DNA of 64,000 bases from Lentibacillus saliphilus (lineage in GTDB: Bacteria > Bacillota > Bacilli > Bacillales > Amphibacillaceae): NCBI RefSeq assembly GCF_019093865.1, contig NZ_JABJXD010000005.1, positions 1 through 64,000 of the forward strand, in the 5' to 3' direction. The notes under the pieces are model-generated. The model searched no databases, was not told the DNA's origin, and saw nothing but the letters and a program-made list of their open reading frames with translations. This document shows positions 55,912-63,972 of the stretch, piece after piece; the first letter of the stretch is position 1, and each line of letters starts with the position of its first letter. The position numbers and the translations under genes are program-made.

Positions 55912-56141
55912 CATAATAAAAATCCTTCAATCGATACAAATAAAGACAATAAAAAGACAACAACAAATAACAAGCTATATGCTTTTCGGCCTTTTTGAAA
56001 TTCTTCTAATCCCATAACCAAGATCGTTAGACCTAAGAACAACATCACATATGGATAAAACTCAATGTTTTTCGTAATGAGTCCAAATAGAGCAAATACC
56101 AGACCTATTGCCGCAAAACCATAACGTGAAATTTTCAGCAA
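55911..56141 (-). CDS. DUF3953 family small membrane protein (YczI-like)
   Basis: A 76-residue protein with three short helices (about 7-25, 28-45, 55-74). YGFAAIGLVFALFGLITKN, YPYVMLFLGLTILVMGLEEF and KGRKAYSLL match the Bacillus YczI/DUF3953 pattern. TTG start with AAGGGAGTG eight bases before it. Function unknown. Its stop overlaps the start of the frameshifted gene downstream. Confidence 0.8.
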   Translation of the reverse strand: MLKISRYGFAAIGLVFALFGLITKNIEFYPYVMLFLGLTILVMGLEEFQKGRKAYSLLFVVVFLLSLFVSIEGFLL

Positions 56142-56337
56142 AAAAACACTCCCTTATACATCGTATTGAATAAAACGATGCATATAGTGATACTTTACTT
56201 AAAACGAATTTTCCCCATTTACAAAAGGTATTAAGACCACGAAAAGCCGACCATGTAAAACAAGTGAAAAAAACCAAATGAAAGCCACTTTTTAAAGATA
56301 TTCTTAGAAAAAATAATCCACCAAATCAAGTATTTGA

Positions 56338-56556
56338 TCAACCACTCTGGGCATCTACGTCTTTTTTTGTACTTAAAAATAACACCACTAGCAGCGAAGC
56401 AAGATTCAAAACAAATAATATCCAGTTATAAATGCTTGTGGAATCTTCCAAAAGATAACCGCCATACCTTAAAGTGTTAAGTGCTAAAACAACCATTAAC
56501 AAGATATATGTTTTCAAACTTGTTTTGCGTTTTTTTGACTGGTTATAATCCCTCAT
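56338..56556 (-). CDS. small membrane protein, two helices
   Basis: A protein of about 72 residues: a basic N-terminus (MRDYNQSKKRKTSLK), a helix at about 16-33, a short outside loop (YGGYLLEDSTSIYN) and a helix at about 45-65. I chose the ATG just after AAGGAGGGAACTCA; a longer frame upstream lacks such a site. No family recognised. Confidence 0.7.
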   Translation of the reverse strand: MRDYNQSKKRKTSLKTYILLMVVLALNTLRYGGYLLEDSTSIYNWILFVLNLASLLVVLFLSTKKDVDAQSG

Positions 56557-56764
56557 TTGAGTTCCCTCCTTGATTACATATATATGCTCAATCAGGTTGG
56601 ACCACATTATTGTTATATATATTGGCAAGGAATCTAATGGATAAGACCAAAGCCCCTTTTTTTAAGCATTTTAGGTGCCTAGCACTTCCTGAGCCATAGC
56701 TTTTGTCATACAATTTTTACAGGATTGGACGTTGCCCACAGTCGCCCCAGTTTATTGAAGGTGT

Positions 56765-57316
56765 TTATTGTTTATCGCGTTCTTCTAGCCGTTCACATAT
56801 GCGATTTACAATTTCTGATACGGGCTGTGTTCCATCAATGGTGATGTCCGAGTTTGGTTTAATGCTTTTTAACATTTCAATGTAACCTTTTCTACCTTTG
56901 GATATGTAATTTTCCATATCTGACAAGATATCTTTGACGGAAGCCGCTTTAAAATCTCTTGTAACGCGTCGAACAAGTGCAATGTCCAATGGGGTGTCAA
57001 TAAATACAGCGCAATCAATCAGTTCACGAATTTTAAAATGTTTATAGGCGAAGGGAAAATCCAAGACAATATAACTGAGTTGTTCATTGCATAGCTCTTT
57101 TAAATCCATGATGAGTGGTGTTAAATCCCATAAATTATAATCAGAACCATTCTCTACCCAATTTATAATGTCATCAGGTCCATCAAAATTGTAGTCATCA
57201 AAATAAAGTGCTTTTGAATGATTTAATTCCTCAATTAAGTGTTTTGTAACCGTTGTTTTTCCTCCACCAGAAACACCAGCAATTGCAATAACAAACGGGG
57301 GTTTCTTTGCTCCCAT
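56765..57316 (-). CDS. uridine-kinase-like P-loop kinase
   Basis: A kinase of about 183 residues with Walker A IAGVSGGGKTTVTKHL (about 10-25), a YFDDYNFDGPDD stretch as in the uridine kinase/phosphoribulokinase group, and a later VFIDTPLDIALVRRVTRDF lid-like region. It probably phosphorylates a small molecule such as a nucleoside or sugar. I placed the start at the ATG coding MGAKKPPFV, after TAAGGATGATGTT; 43 more codons upstream read like an unrelated extension. Stand-alone on the minus strand. Confidence 0.8.
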   Translation of the reverse strand: MGAKKPPFVIAIAGVSGGGKTTVTKHLIEELNHSKALYFDDYNFDGPDDIINWVENGSDYNLWDLTPLIMDLKELCNEQLSYIVLDFPFAYKHFKIRELIDCAVFIDTPLDIALVRRVTRDFKAASVKDILSDMENYISKGRKGYIEMLKSIKPNSDITIDGTQPVSEIVNRICERLEERDKQ

Positions 57317-57664
57317 AACATCATCCTTACCGCGTACGTTCAAATTATGATCTCCTAAGCCATTCCTCATGCCTAAATCAGTTCGGTATTCAACTAAATA
57401 CCCCAATTGCCAAAGCCCACGGGTCTCAGGTCGTACCTCTGTCACCCATACCTTTTTAAACCACTAATTATGTTCTACTCTAAACATTATATACAACACA
57501 TTCAATCAAAAGTCCTTTTTAGAAGATACGGTGCCTGGCACGCCCCGAACGATGTCTATTCATGTCGAAATCAAAAATTCCTAAAACAAATTCAACCGAA
57601 AGCGCCCCAAACCAACTGCTTCTTTCGATTATAGTCGTGAAAGACGCTATAAGGGGGTGTACGA

Positions 57665-57838
57665 ATGGAACGAAAATCAATGACGGTAAAGGAAATTGCT
57701 ACGTATTTGGGTGTGCATACGGACACGATCTATAAAATGGCGAAGGAAAATGAAATACCGCATTTCCGGGTTCGCGGCAAGATTCTATTTTCCCAGGACG
57801 CTGTCGATGCTTGGATTCGTGATCAGGAGCTTCAGTAA
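57665..57838 (+). CDS. excisionase-like helix-turn-helix protein
   Basis: A 57-residue DNA-binding protein beginning MERKSMTVKEIATYLGVHTD, then TIYKMAKENEIPHFRVRGKI and AVDAWIR, the full excisionase/HTH_17 pattern (MerR-like winged helix). AAGGGGGTG precedes the ATG. It opens a phage- or ICE-type replication module and could act as excisionase or as a regulator of that module. No integrase is present in the window. Confidence 0.88.
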   Translation: MERKSMTVKEIATYLGVHTDTIYKMAKENEIPHFRVRGKILFSQDAVDAWIRDQELQ

Positions 57839-57895
57839 TTGAAGCTCCTCGTTGCCGTGGAAACATTTCAATGTGTGAGGAAGGGCTGATATAGG

Positions 57896-58651
57896 ATGAA
57901 TTACATTAAAGAACTGAATGCATTTCGGGATTGGCTGCTTTTAACGGACGTGTCCACGAGTGCGATTGCGTTATGGCACGCTCTGATGATGATTAACAAT
58001 TCGGCGGGCTGGAAGTGTCGGTTTAATGCGCCGAATTCTGTCGTGCAACAATTAACGGGGCTGTCGAAGCAAGGGGTCGCCAATGCACGTGCACAGCTTT
58101 TAGAGCATGAGATGATCAAGTATGAAAAAGGAAAACGCGGCAAGGCGCCGGTGTATCAAATGGTGTCATTGGTCCATTCAGTTGACCTATCGGTAGACCG
58201 ATCTTTATACCAATCAAGTGACCATTTAGATGACCAATTCAATGACCAGTCTAATACCGATCAATTGACCGTACTTAAACAGAAATATAAACAAAAAAGA
58301 AGAAGACGACCGCGCGCGGATGATCATCTGTTGACCGTCTATGAACAACATTTTGGAAGTGTTGGGCCGTTTGTCGAGGAAGCACTTGAAGCGTGGTGTG
58401 CTGATTTTAGCGAAGAGGTTGTGATTGCTGCGATGAAGCTTGCGGTGAAATATGGCGGCAGGACGCTCAGTTATATCGAGCAAATTTTAAAAGAGTGGGC
58501 AAAGCAAGGACTGGCGACGATCGATGACGTCACAGCCTATGAGGCAGCTAAGCAAACCAAACGCCATAATACGATTCCGTTTAGGGAGCGAGCGAGGCAA
58601 GGTGGCAATGCGTTGTTCGATGAACTGAGACAGGGAGGTACATGTTCATGA
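57896..58651 (+). CDS. DnaD-domain replication protein
   Basis: A 251-residue protein of the phage/ICE replication initiation type. The N-terminal winged helix includes TSAIALWHALMMINNSAGW and LTGLSKQGVANARAQL (about 20-85). After a Ser/Asp-rich linker and a basic stretch KQKYKQKRRRRPR, the C-terminal DnaD domain (about 145-225) ends with RTLSYIEQILKEWAKQGL, close to the YxxIxxILxxW signature. It loads or guides the helicase with the next gene. The stop overlaps the start of the loader gene. Confidence 0.9.
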   Translation: MNYIKELNAFRDWLLLTDVSTSAIALWHALMMINNSAGWKCRFNAPNSVVQQLTGLSKQGVANARAQLLEHEMIKYEKGKRGKAPVYQMVSLVHSVDLSVDRSLYQSSDHLDDQFNDQSNTDQLTVLKQKYKQKRRRRPRADDHLLTVYEQHFGSVGPFVEEALEAWCADFSEEVVIAAMKLAVKYGGRTLSYIEQILKEWAKQGLATIDDVTAYEAAKQTKRHNTIPFRERARQGGNALFDELRQGGTCS

Positions 58652-58974
58652 CACATGAAGAGGCTGTTGATATTTTGGAGATGATTGCGGAGGTGTATCC
58701 GAAGTTTGAGATGACGCGGAAAAAGGCGGCGTTGTTGCTGCCGCCATTGAAAGAGATGGATTATAAAGGTGTGCTGGACAAGCTGTCTGCCCATGTCGTC
58801 AAGCACCCGTATGCGCCGACCATTGCGGAGATTGCCGCGTACCCGCCGGAACGGAATTTACATTTGGAGGAGATGAGCCGGTGGCATGCGGAGGCGGCAA
58901 AGGTTTCTCCTGAAGTAAAGGCACGTTTTCGAGATGCGATGCTAGAGCTGATCACGGAGAAGACGAAGCCATGA
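58648..58974 (+). CDS. helicase loader-like protein (SPP1 G39P type)
   Basis: A protein of about 108 residues that resembles the SPP1 G39P helicase loader/inhibitor: EEAVDILEMIAEVYPKFEMT then KAALLLPPLKEMDYKGVLDKL, HPYAPTIAEIAAY. I chose the second ATG since GGGAGG is about ten bases before it and it overlaps the upstream stop as ATGA. Its own stop overlaps the dnaB start by four bases. This tight coupling supports a loader for the DnaB next door. Confidence 0.8.
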   Translation: MTHEEAVDILEMIAEVYPKFEMTRKKAALLLPPLKEMDYKGVLDKLSAHVVKHPYAPTIAEIAAYPPERNLHLEEMSRWHAEAAKVSPEVKARFRDAMLELITEKTKP

Positions 58975-60233
58975 GGATAGAAAATTACGAGGCAGAAGCA
59001 GCGGTGCTTGGGGCTGTGCTCGTTGACGGTACGCTGTTTAAAGAGCTGGAGGTTCAGGAGGCGCATTTTCATGATGGCCGTCATCAACGGATTTACCGAG
59101 CGATGAAGCAGGCATCTGAAGCGAGTGAGCTTATTGATATGGTTAGTATCACCACACGCCTTGGCGACGCGATTCATCAAGTCGGTGGAACGAGCTATTT
59201 ACTAGAAATGGCTGGTTCGGTTGCCAGTACGGCAAGCATGAAACATCACGAGCAGCTTGTTTTTGCCGCCTATCGGTTAAGAAAAGCAAGGGCGTATGCG
59301 ATCAGATATAGTGAGACACCAAGTGAGGAGGAGCTGAATGATCTGATCGCCAATTTAGAGGCGATCCGTGGTACAGGAGCGGTCATCGCTGAAAAAACAA
59401 CTTATGATTATTTGTTGGAAATTACCGATGAAATGGTCGCCCCAGCGGATGAAACGTCCAGCTGCCTTACGACCTATCATGACCTAGACGAGATGACCGG
59501 CGGCATGCAGCGGGGGGATTTAATCATTGTGGCAGCCAGGCCATCTGTAGGGAAAACTGCCTTTGCCCTGAACCTGGCTGCAGGGCACTGCAAAAATGGT
59601 GGCTCTTCGTCTGTGTTTAGTTTAGAGATGGGCACGAAGCCATTGCTTAGGCGAATGATTTCTGCGGAAGGGTCGATCAACGGGCAGAAGTGGCGTAGCA
59701 TGGCATTTTCCACAGCGGATTATGAACAAGCTTTTCATGCGATTGGCGAGATTGCAGACTGGGAGCTGGCGATTCTTGATCAAAAGCGAACGCTCATGGA
59801 CATTACCGCCTCTATTCGAAAAAGACTGCACGATGATCCGGATGGACAGCACCTCATCATCATTGATTACTTGCAGCTGATTACCCCGGCCAATAGACGC
59901 GAAAGACGTGATCTAGAAGTCGGCGAAATTACCCGTGAATTAAAGCTCCTGGCCATTGAATTAAACATCCCGATCATTCTCCTCTCCCAGCTTTCCCGTG
60001 GCGTGGAAGCCCGACAAAACAAGCGCCCACTCATGTCTGACTTAAGAGAATCGGGCAACATCGAACAAGACGCCGACGTTATTTTCTTTTTATACCGTGA
60101 TGATTATTACCAGAGGAAGGAAGACCAGGATAGGCTGGAAGTAATCATTTCCAAGCAACGAAACGGACCGACGGGAACAGTAGAGCTCGGATTTTTGAAG
60201 GCGTATGGGCGGTTTGTGGAAGTGGGGGAGTGA
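58971..60233 (+). CDS. DnaB-type replicative helicase (phage/ICE form)
   Basis: A 420-residue replicative DNA helicase. The N-terminal domain (about 1-100) begins NYEAEAAVLGAVLVDGTLF. The RecA-like core has Walker A VAARPSVGKTAFALN (about 186-200), SLEMGTKPLLRRM, Walker B IIIDYLQLI, LSQLSRGVEARQNKRPLMSD and C-terminal ISKQRNGPTGTVELGF. It forms a hexamer that unwinds DNA at forks. It ends a module of HTH, DnaD and loader genes. Its last 89 bases are repeated exactly about 2.6 kb downstream, after the DGQHR pair. Confidence 0.95.
   Translation: MRIENYEAEAAVLGAVLVDGTLFKELEVQEAHFHDGRHQRIYRAMKQASEASELIDMVSITTRLGDAIHQVGGTSYLLEMAGSVASTASMKHHEQLVFAAYRLRKARAYAIRYSETPSEEELNDLIANLEAIRGTGAVIAEKTTYDYLLEITDEMVAPADETSSCLTTYHDLDEMTGGMQRGDLIIVAARPSVGKTAFALNLAAGHCKNGGSSSVFSLEMGTKPLLRRMISAEGSINGQKWRSMAFSTADYEQAFHAIGEIADWELAILDQKRTLMDITASIRKRLHDDPDGQHLIIIDYLQLITPANRRERRDLEVGEITRELKLLAIELNIPIILLSQLSRGVEARQNKRPLMSDLRESGNIEQDADVIFFLYRDDYYQRKEDQDRLEVIISKQRNGPTGTVELGFLKAYGRFVEVGE
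60145..60233 (+). repeat. 89-bp direct repeat, left copy (dnaB 3' end)
   Basis: The last 89 bases of dnaB, from TCATTTCCAAGCAACG to GTGGGGGAGTGA, are identical to a segment beyond the DGQHR genes. The two copies flank a 2.5-kb AT-rich segment. Confidence 0.95.
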
Positions 60234-60546
60234 GCGGTTTTAGGGATTATACATACTCACAGGTTAAGAATTTCCAGTTACAACAAATAATTAAATGATT
60301 TAAAAACAATGGGGCATTACCAACCGCTTGATTAAGTATTTTATATAAATGTACCGTAGAAAATCTCTGGTGTTAATATAATTGGCTATTAAAGTTAAAT
60401 TATTAAATACCACAATAGAATTCAAGCTAGTATTTATAAGAATTTACTTAATAATAACGTTTAGTTTAAATAGTATTACAAATTAATTGCATAATGGTAA
60501 TCAAAGTGCTAGGATAAGAATTACGCACATAAAAGGAGGATGTAAA
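60234..60546. other. AT-rich leader of the DGQHR pair
   Basis: About 310 bases, far more AT-rich than dnaB before it. It must contain the promoter of the DGQHR genes; several TATAAT-like words occur (for example TTAATATAAT) but no spacing is clearly best. The AAAGGAGG ribosome binding site is at its end. Confidence 0.4.
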
Positions 60547-61656
60547 TTGAAAAGTTTAAAAGAAATAGCATCAAATCGACATTCTTTGACTTTTAATGCT
60601 GTAAGAGGTAACCAGTTTGGACAAAATGTTATAACAATACAATGCACTGCGGAACAAATAATCAAATTTATAGAAATAGATAAAGATGTTCAAAGAGAAT
60701 TAATAGAGGATCATGTTACAAATATTCAACGTTATATACAATATGGATTAGAGGGAAATGATATTTATTTTCCACCCTTGTTATTTTCCTCCCGTGGCAA
60801 AGGGGCCTATGATAAAGAATTGGGTCAATTTAATTTAAGATTAAATGAAAAGTTAGTAGTTTTAGATGGACAACATAGAATTAAGGCATTTGAAATGATA
60901 ATTGGAAGATTAGAAGCACACTCTACGCCTACAAACTTAAAACACCTACAGAGAATAAAAAACTTTCCCTTAACAATTCAAATATTTACTGACCTATCCA
61001 TTAAACAGGAGCGTCAGCTTTTCACCGATATTAATACTAAATCTTCAAAAGTTAGTAATACACTTTTAATAATGTATAAAAATGAAAATTTATGTGCGGA
61101 GCTAACAAAACAAATTATACTCAGCCATCCTTCAATATCAGAGGATAAATTCGAAACAAGAGGTAGATCAACTCGATCTAAATTAATGACAGCAGCAACT
61201 TTGAATAATATAATCATTACTTTGAATGAAGGGGTGCTAAATACCAGCTTATCAGAGGGGAAAATTACAAAAGATAGTTTCGAGCAGTACAAAGAAAACA
61301 CAGAAAAGTTCCTGAATTCATTGGTTAAGTATGCGCCAGCCAACTCTATGGATCGTACAAAACAGATAATATATATACCATCTGTATTATATGGTATAGC
61401 TTACTTTGTTTTTATAGCATTAGAAAAATACCCATATAACGATATAGAAAGCCTTTTTGAAAAAGTAATAAGGAAAGTTGATTGGACACATAAAAATAAG
61501 GACTTCCTAAATTTGGGGATACCCTACAAACAAACTACAGGAAGATATAACTTCTCCAATGGTATACGAGGTAGTCGTTTAATAGCGGAATATTTATATG
61601 AAAAACTTGAAGATGGAAAGGAGAAAAATGATGGAGTCGGTTCGGTTAAAAGGTGA
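60547..61656 (+). CDS. DGQHR-domain (DndB-like) protein 1
   Basis: A protein of about 369 residues, start TTG, chosen because AAAGGAGG lies seven bases before it. The central motif is KLVVLDGQHRIKAFEMI (about 100-116), preceded by IYFPPLLFSS and followed by LTIQIFTDLS and LFTDINTKSSKVS, as in the DndB/DGQHR family (ParB/Srx-like fold). DndB is a regulator in phosphorothioation systems, but dndCDE-like genes are absent. A second, distantly related DGQHR gene overlaps its end by about 26 bases, so the two are one unit. AT-rich, unlike the adjacent dnaB. Confidence 0.85.
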   Translation: MKSLKEIASNRHSLTFNAVRGNQFGQNVITIQCTAEQIIKFIEIDKDVQRELIEDHVTNIQRYIQYGLEGNDIYFPPLLFSSRGKGAYDKELGQFNLRLNEKLVVLDGQHRIKAFEMIIGRLEAHSTPTNLKHLQRIKNFPLTIQIFTDLSIKQERQLFTDINTKSSKVSNTLLIMYKNENLCAELTKQIILSHPSISEDKFETRGRSTRSKLMTAATLNNIIITLNEGVLNTSLSEGKITKDSFEQYKENTEKFLNSLVKYAPANSMDRTKQIIYIPSVLYGIAYFVFIALEKYPYNDIESLFEKVIRKVDWTHKNKDFLNLGIPYKQTTGRYNFSNGIRGSRLIAEYLYEKLEDGKEKNDGVGSVKR

Positions 61657-62698
61657 CATTGAACTAATTGATGATTTTGGGGAAAAAGGGCTTATGTCAA
61701 CACAAATTAAGGTTAGTGATATACTTAAATTACATCAGATAGATTCACAAGTTAACAGGGATATTAGTTATCCTAGACTTCCCAAGATAGAGAAGTATAT
61801 AGAAAGTTTTGATTCTGAACACGGAATCTACTTCCCGTCAATAGTTGCAACTTTCAGAGAAGAACCCGGATATTTTTATGATAAGGAAAGAAGAGTGTTA
61901 TCACTACCATCAGACACAAGATTGGTAATAATTGATGGGCAACATCGATTAAAGGCGTTAGAAAATTTCTTGAAAAAAACAAAATCTGATGAAGAAAAAA
62001 GACAACGTGTATTAAATAGCCAGTTAACCTTACAATTATATTTTGGATTAGCTGAAAAGGATGAAAAATCTTTATTTGCTGATATTAACTCAAATTCTAA
62101 AAGGGTATCTATGTCATTAGTAACGAGTTATGACACAAGAGAAATAATGAATGTTATTATAACTGACATTCATAAAGTGTCAAAATCATTGCAATCAGTA
62201 AAGATTGAATTTGAAAAAAGTAGGATTATGCGACCTAAAGATACAAGTTTTTTAACAAGCTCAAGACTAAAACAATTTATAAACTACTTACTGTTTGGTA
62301 AAAAGAACACAAATAATAATGATCAGCTAAAGATTAAAGAACAATATGATGAGGTTTTGAGTTTTCTAGAAAGGTTTTTTTATGTTTTTATTGATGTATT
62401 GCCAATGGAACCAGGTAATGTTATAAAATATGTTTTAGGTCATGAACCGATGCAAAATGCGATTGCTTTATACTTAAATGAAAGAATAATTGATAACAAT
62501 TCTAATTATATAGCGTGGACAGTAGATTGGGCGGAAAAGGTTGAAGATTTAAAAAATGTAGATTGGTCTTTATCTAATTCTAAATGGAAACCGTATATGT
62601 ATATAGCCAGAGCAAAAACACCTTCAAGATATTATGCTTTTATAGAAAACACTCAAAATAATTTATTGACCCTTATAGAAGAAGAGGTTTTAAAATAG
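61631..62698 (+). CDS. DGQHR-domain (DndB-like) protein 2
   Basis: A protein of about 355 residues. The ATG chosen is the second of two adjacent ATGs, seven bases after AAAGGAG. It repeats the pattern of its partner: IYFPSIVATF, RLVIIDGQHRLKALENF (about 98-114), LTLQLYFGLAEKDEKSLFAD and INSNSKRVSMSLV. Overlap with the upstream gene indicates translational coupling. The C-terminal half differs between the two, so they may form a heteromer. No nuclease, methylase or sulfur-transfer gene is attached. Function unknown; a DNA-modification-sensing or defence role is inferred from family and location. Confidence 0.85.
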   Translation: MESVRLKGDIELIDDFGEKGLMSTQIKVSDILKLHQIDSQVNRDISYPRLPKIEKYIESFDSEHGIYFPSIVATFREEPGYFYDKERRVLSLPSDTRLVIIDGQHRLKALENFLKKTKSDEEKRQRVLNSQLTLQLYFGLAEKDEKSLFADINSNSKRVSMSLVTSYDTREIMNVIITDIHKVSKSLQSVKIEFEKSRIMRPKDTSFLTSSRLKQFINYLLFGKKNTNNNDQLKIKEQYDEVLSFLERFFYVFIDVLPMEPGNVIKYVLGHEPMQNAIALYLNERIIDNNSNYIAWTVDWAEKVEDLKNVDWSLSNSKWKPYMYIARAKTPSRYYAFIENTQNNLLTLIEEEVLK

Positions 62699-62710
62699 GT
62701 AAGTAAATTT

Positions 62711-62832
62711 GTGGGTGACTTAATCATTGTGGCTGCTAGGTGGTCATTTCCAAGCAACGAAACGGACCGACGGGAACAGTAGAGCTCGGATTTTTGAAGG
62801 CGTATGGGCGGTTTGTGGAAGTGGGGGAGTGA
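62711..62832 (+). pseudogene. internally deleted dnaB fragment carrying the right 89-bp repeat
   Basis: GGTGACTTAATCATTGTGGC followed by TGCTAGG matches the dnaB sequence just before Walker A (about 24 of 28 bases), then jumps directly to the last 89 bases of dnaB, which are identical to the intact gene. The join is out of frame. It is the remains of a second dnaB, with a diverged left part and an unchanged right part. Confidence 0.85.
62744..62832 (+). repeat. 89-bp direct repeat, right copy
   Basis: This copy is identical over 89 bases to the dnaB 3' end at the left boundary of the DGQHR segment. The perfect match against a diverged left neighbour suggests recent exchange or duplication. 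Confidence 0.95.
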
Positions 62833-62872
62833 TCATACTTGTTGTTTGGGTGTGCTATCACTCCCGGCTTTT
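62823..62872 (+). terminator. hairpin at the end of the dnaB fragment
   Basis: GGGAGTGAT and ATCACTCCC pair across 23 bases, then GGCTTTTT follows. It uses the end of the 89-bp repeat as its left arm. It was probably the original terminator of a dnaB transcript. Confidence 0.55.
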
Positions 62873-62947
62873 TACCGAAAAGATTGTTCGGATTTAATGA
62901 GCAAAAAATGTTCAATTTAAGCAGGAGAATACGCCATGCGTGAATAA

Positions 62948-63172
62948 TTAAAGTTTGTTTAGATCTAAAGTAAAGTAAGTGATGACCAAAGAAATACAAA
63001 CAAAAAGTACCCACAAATATTTTTTATGCGTATGTCTATTCTTATAGAGCATGATTAAAGCGATGGTGAACAATGTAATTGAAGTTAATAAATAGAGAAA
63101 AAAGGAATCGAAATACATTGATAAAGCCAATAAGATCCCAGATAAATAAAATCCGATATTTTCACTTTTCAT
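62948..63172 (-). CDS. small membrane protein, unknown
   Basis: About 74 residues with hydrophobic helices at about 5-20, 22-42 and 52-70 separated by the short basic loop YKNRHTHKKY. I chose the ATG coding MKSENIG because GGAGAGGATAAAA is just upstream. No family recognised. It lies on the minus strand with two more small membrane genes upstream, each with a ribosome binding site. Confidence 0.65.
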   Translation of the reverse strand: MKSENIGFYLSGILLALSMYFDSFFLYLLTSITLFTIALIMLYKNRHTHKKYLWVLFVCISLVITYFTLDLNKL

Positions 63173-63220
63173 TTTTATCCTCTCCAATTCATTAGCCGAG
63201 TTTAGTCGAGCCTTACGGAT

Positions 63221-63544
63221 TTAATACTGTTTAACATCTGTCTTATTTTTATCTGTCCAAGAATATAAAATTTGTTCTCCATTTTTCATGTTTATTGCTA
63301 CATCAAAATTTAGAGGATACACGCCTGCCTTTGCTTTTAACACTATTATTTCTTCTATATCTTCTTTTGGTATTGTATCTTCTTCAGTTATTTTCCACAT
63401 TACAGCTTCTAATAATTCTTCTCGATCTTCAACCTCTTGTTTTGATAGTCTATTGAAGTATTGTATGCCTGAAAACGCCAAAGATACGATTAATAAAGCT
63501 GTTAAAGCAGTAATAATGATCCTATTTCTCCCTTTGTTTACCAT
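63221..63544 (-). CDS. membrane-anchored small protein, unknown
   Basis: About 107 residues. A basic N-terminus (MVNKGRNR) leads into one helix (about 9-27, IIITALTALLIVSLAFSGI), then an acidic coil-like stretch (SKQEVEDREELLEAV) and a small beta-rich outside domain ending in DVAINMKNGEQILYSWTDK. The ATG follows AGGGTGAG; a start six codons upstream overlaps that site. Family unknown. Confidence 0.65.
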   Translation of the reverse strand: MVNKGRNRIIITALTALLIVSLAFSGIQYFNRLSKQEVEDREELLEAVMWKITEEDTIPKEDIEEIIVLKAKAGVYPLNFDVAINMKNGEQILYSWTDKNKTDVKQY

Positions 63545-63603
63545 TTTTCTCACCCTTGTCATTTTTTAAAGAATATAATTTGAAGAGATCAACATCGGAA
63601 AAT

Positions 63604-63972
63604 CTACCTCTTTTTCATTCTGTTTGCGAACGACATCACGAGAAGCTGAGGAATCAAATTCAAAAAGCTAACCAAGAACAATAATTGATATGGTGTGAGA
63701 GGTTTAAAATAACCATCATCCCAACCAACCCCTAATGTGGCCTCCATTTTGCTGAGAAAATAAAATGAAATGATGAACGATGCTACATTACCTATAATAA
63801 AAGGTATTGTATTACTGAAGTATCTGCTGAGAAAGGCTAGAAGCGAAGTTCCTACGATCATAATCAAATAGCCAAACATAGAGCCGTTCGTAAAGTCTTG
63901 GTGCATCGAAAAATAAACAAATGGAAAACAGTATAACCCAACTATTAAAATACCAGTTATAAATTTTCTCAC
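63604..63972 (-). CDS. small integral membrane protein, four helices
   Basis: A 122-residue protein with helices at about 5-22, 32-50, 56-74 and 92-113. GTG start with AAAGGGGGG seven bases upstream, which settles the start. No family recognised. It is the first of three small membrane genes on the minus strand at the window end; 31-60 bases separate them, so they may share a transcript. Confidence 0.7.
   Translation of the reverse strand: MRKFITGILIVGLYCFPFVYFSMHQDFTNGSMFGYLIMIVGTSLLAFLSRYFSNTIPFIIGNVASFIISFYFLSKMEATLGVGWDDGYFKPLTPYQLLFLVSFLNLIPQLLVMSFANRMKKR

Noticed and set aside
60547-62698. Complete DNA phosphorothioation (dnd) system
   Set aside because: Only DGQHR-type proteins are present; no cysteine desulfurase, DndC, DndD or DndE-like gene is in the window.
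62736-63014. 92-codon minus-strand frame over the dnaB fragment
   Set aside because: It is antisense to the 89-bp repeat and has no ribosome binding site.
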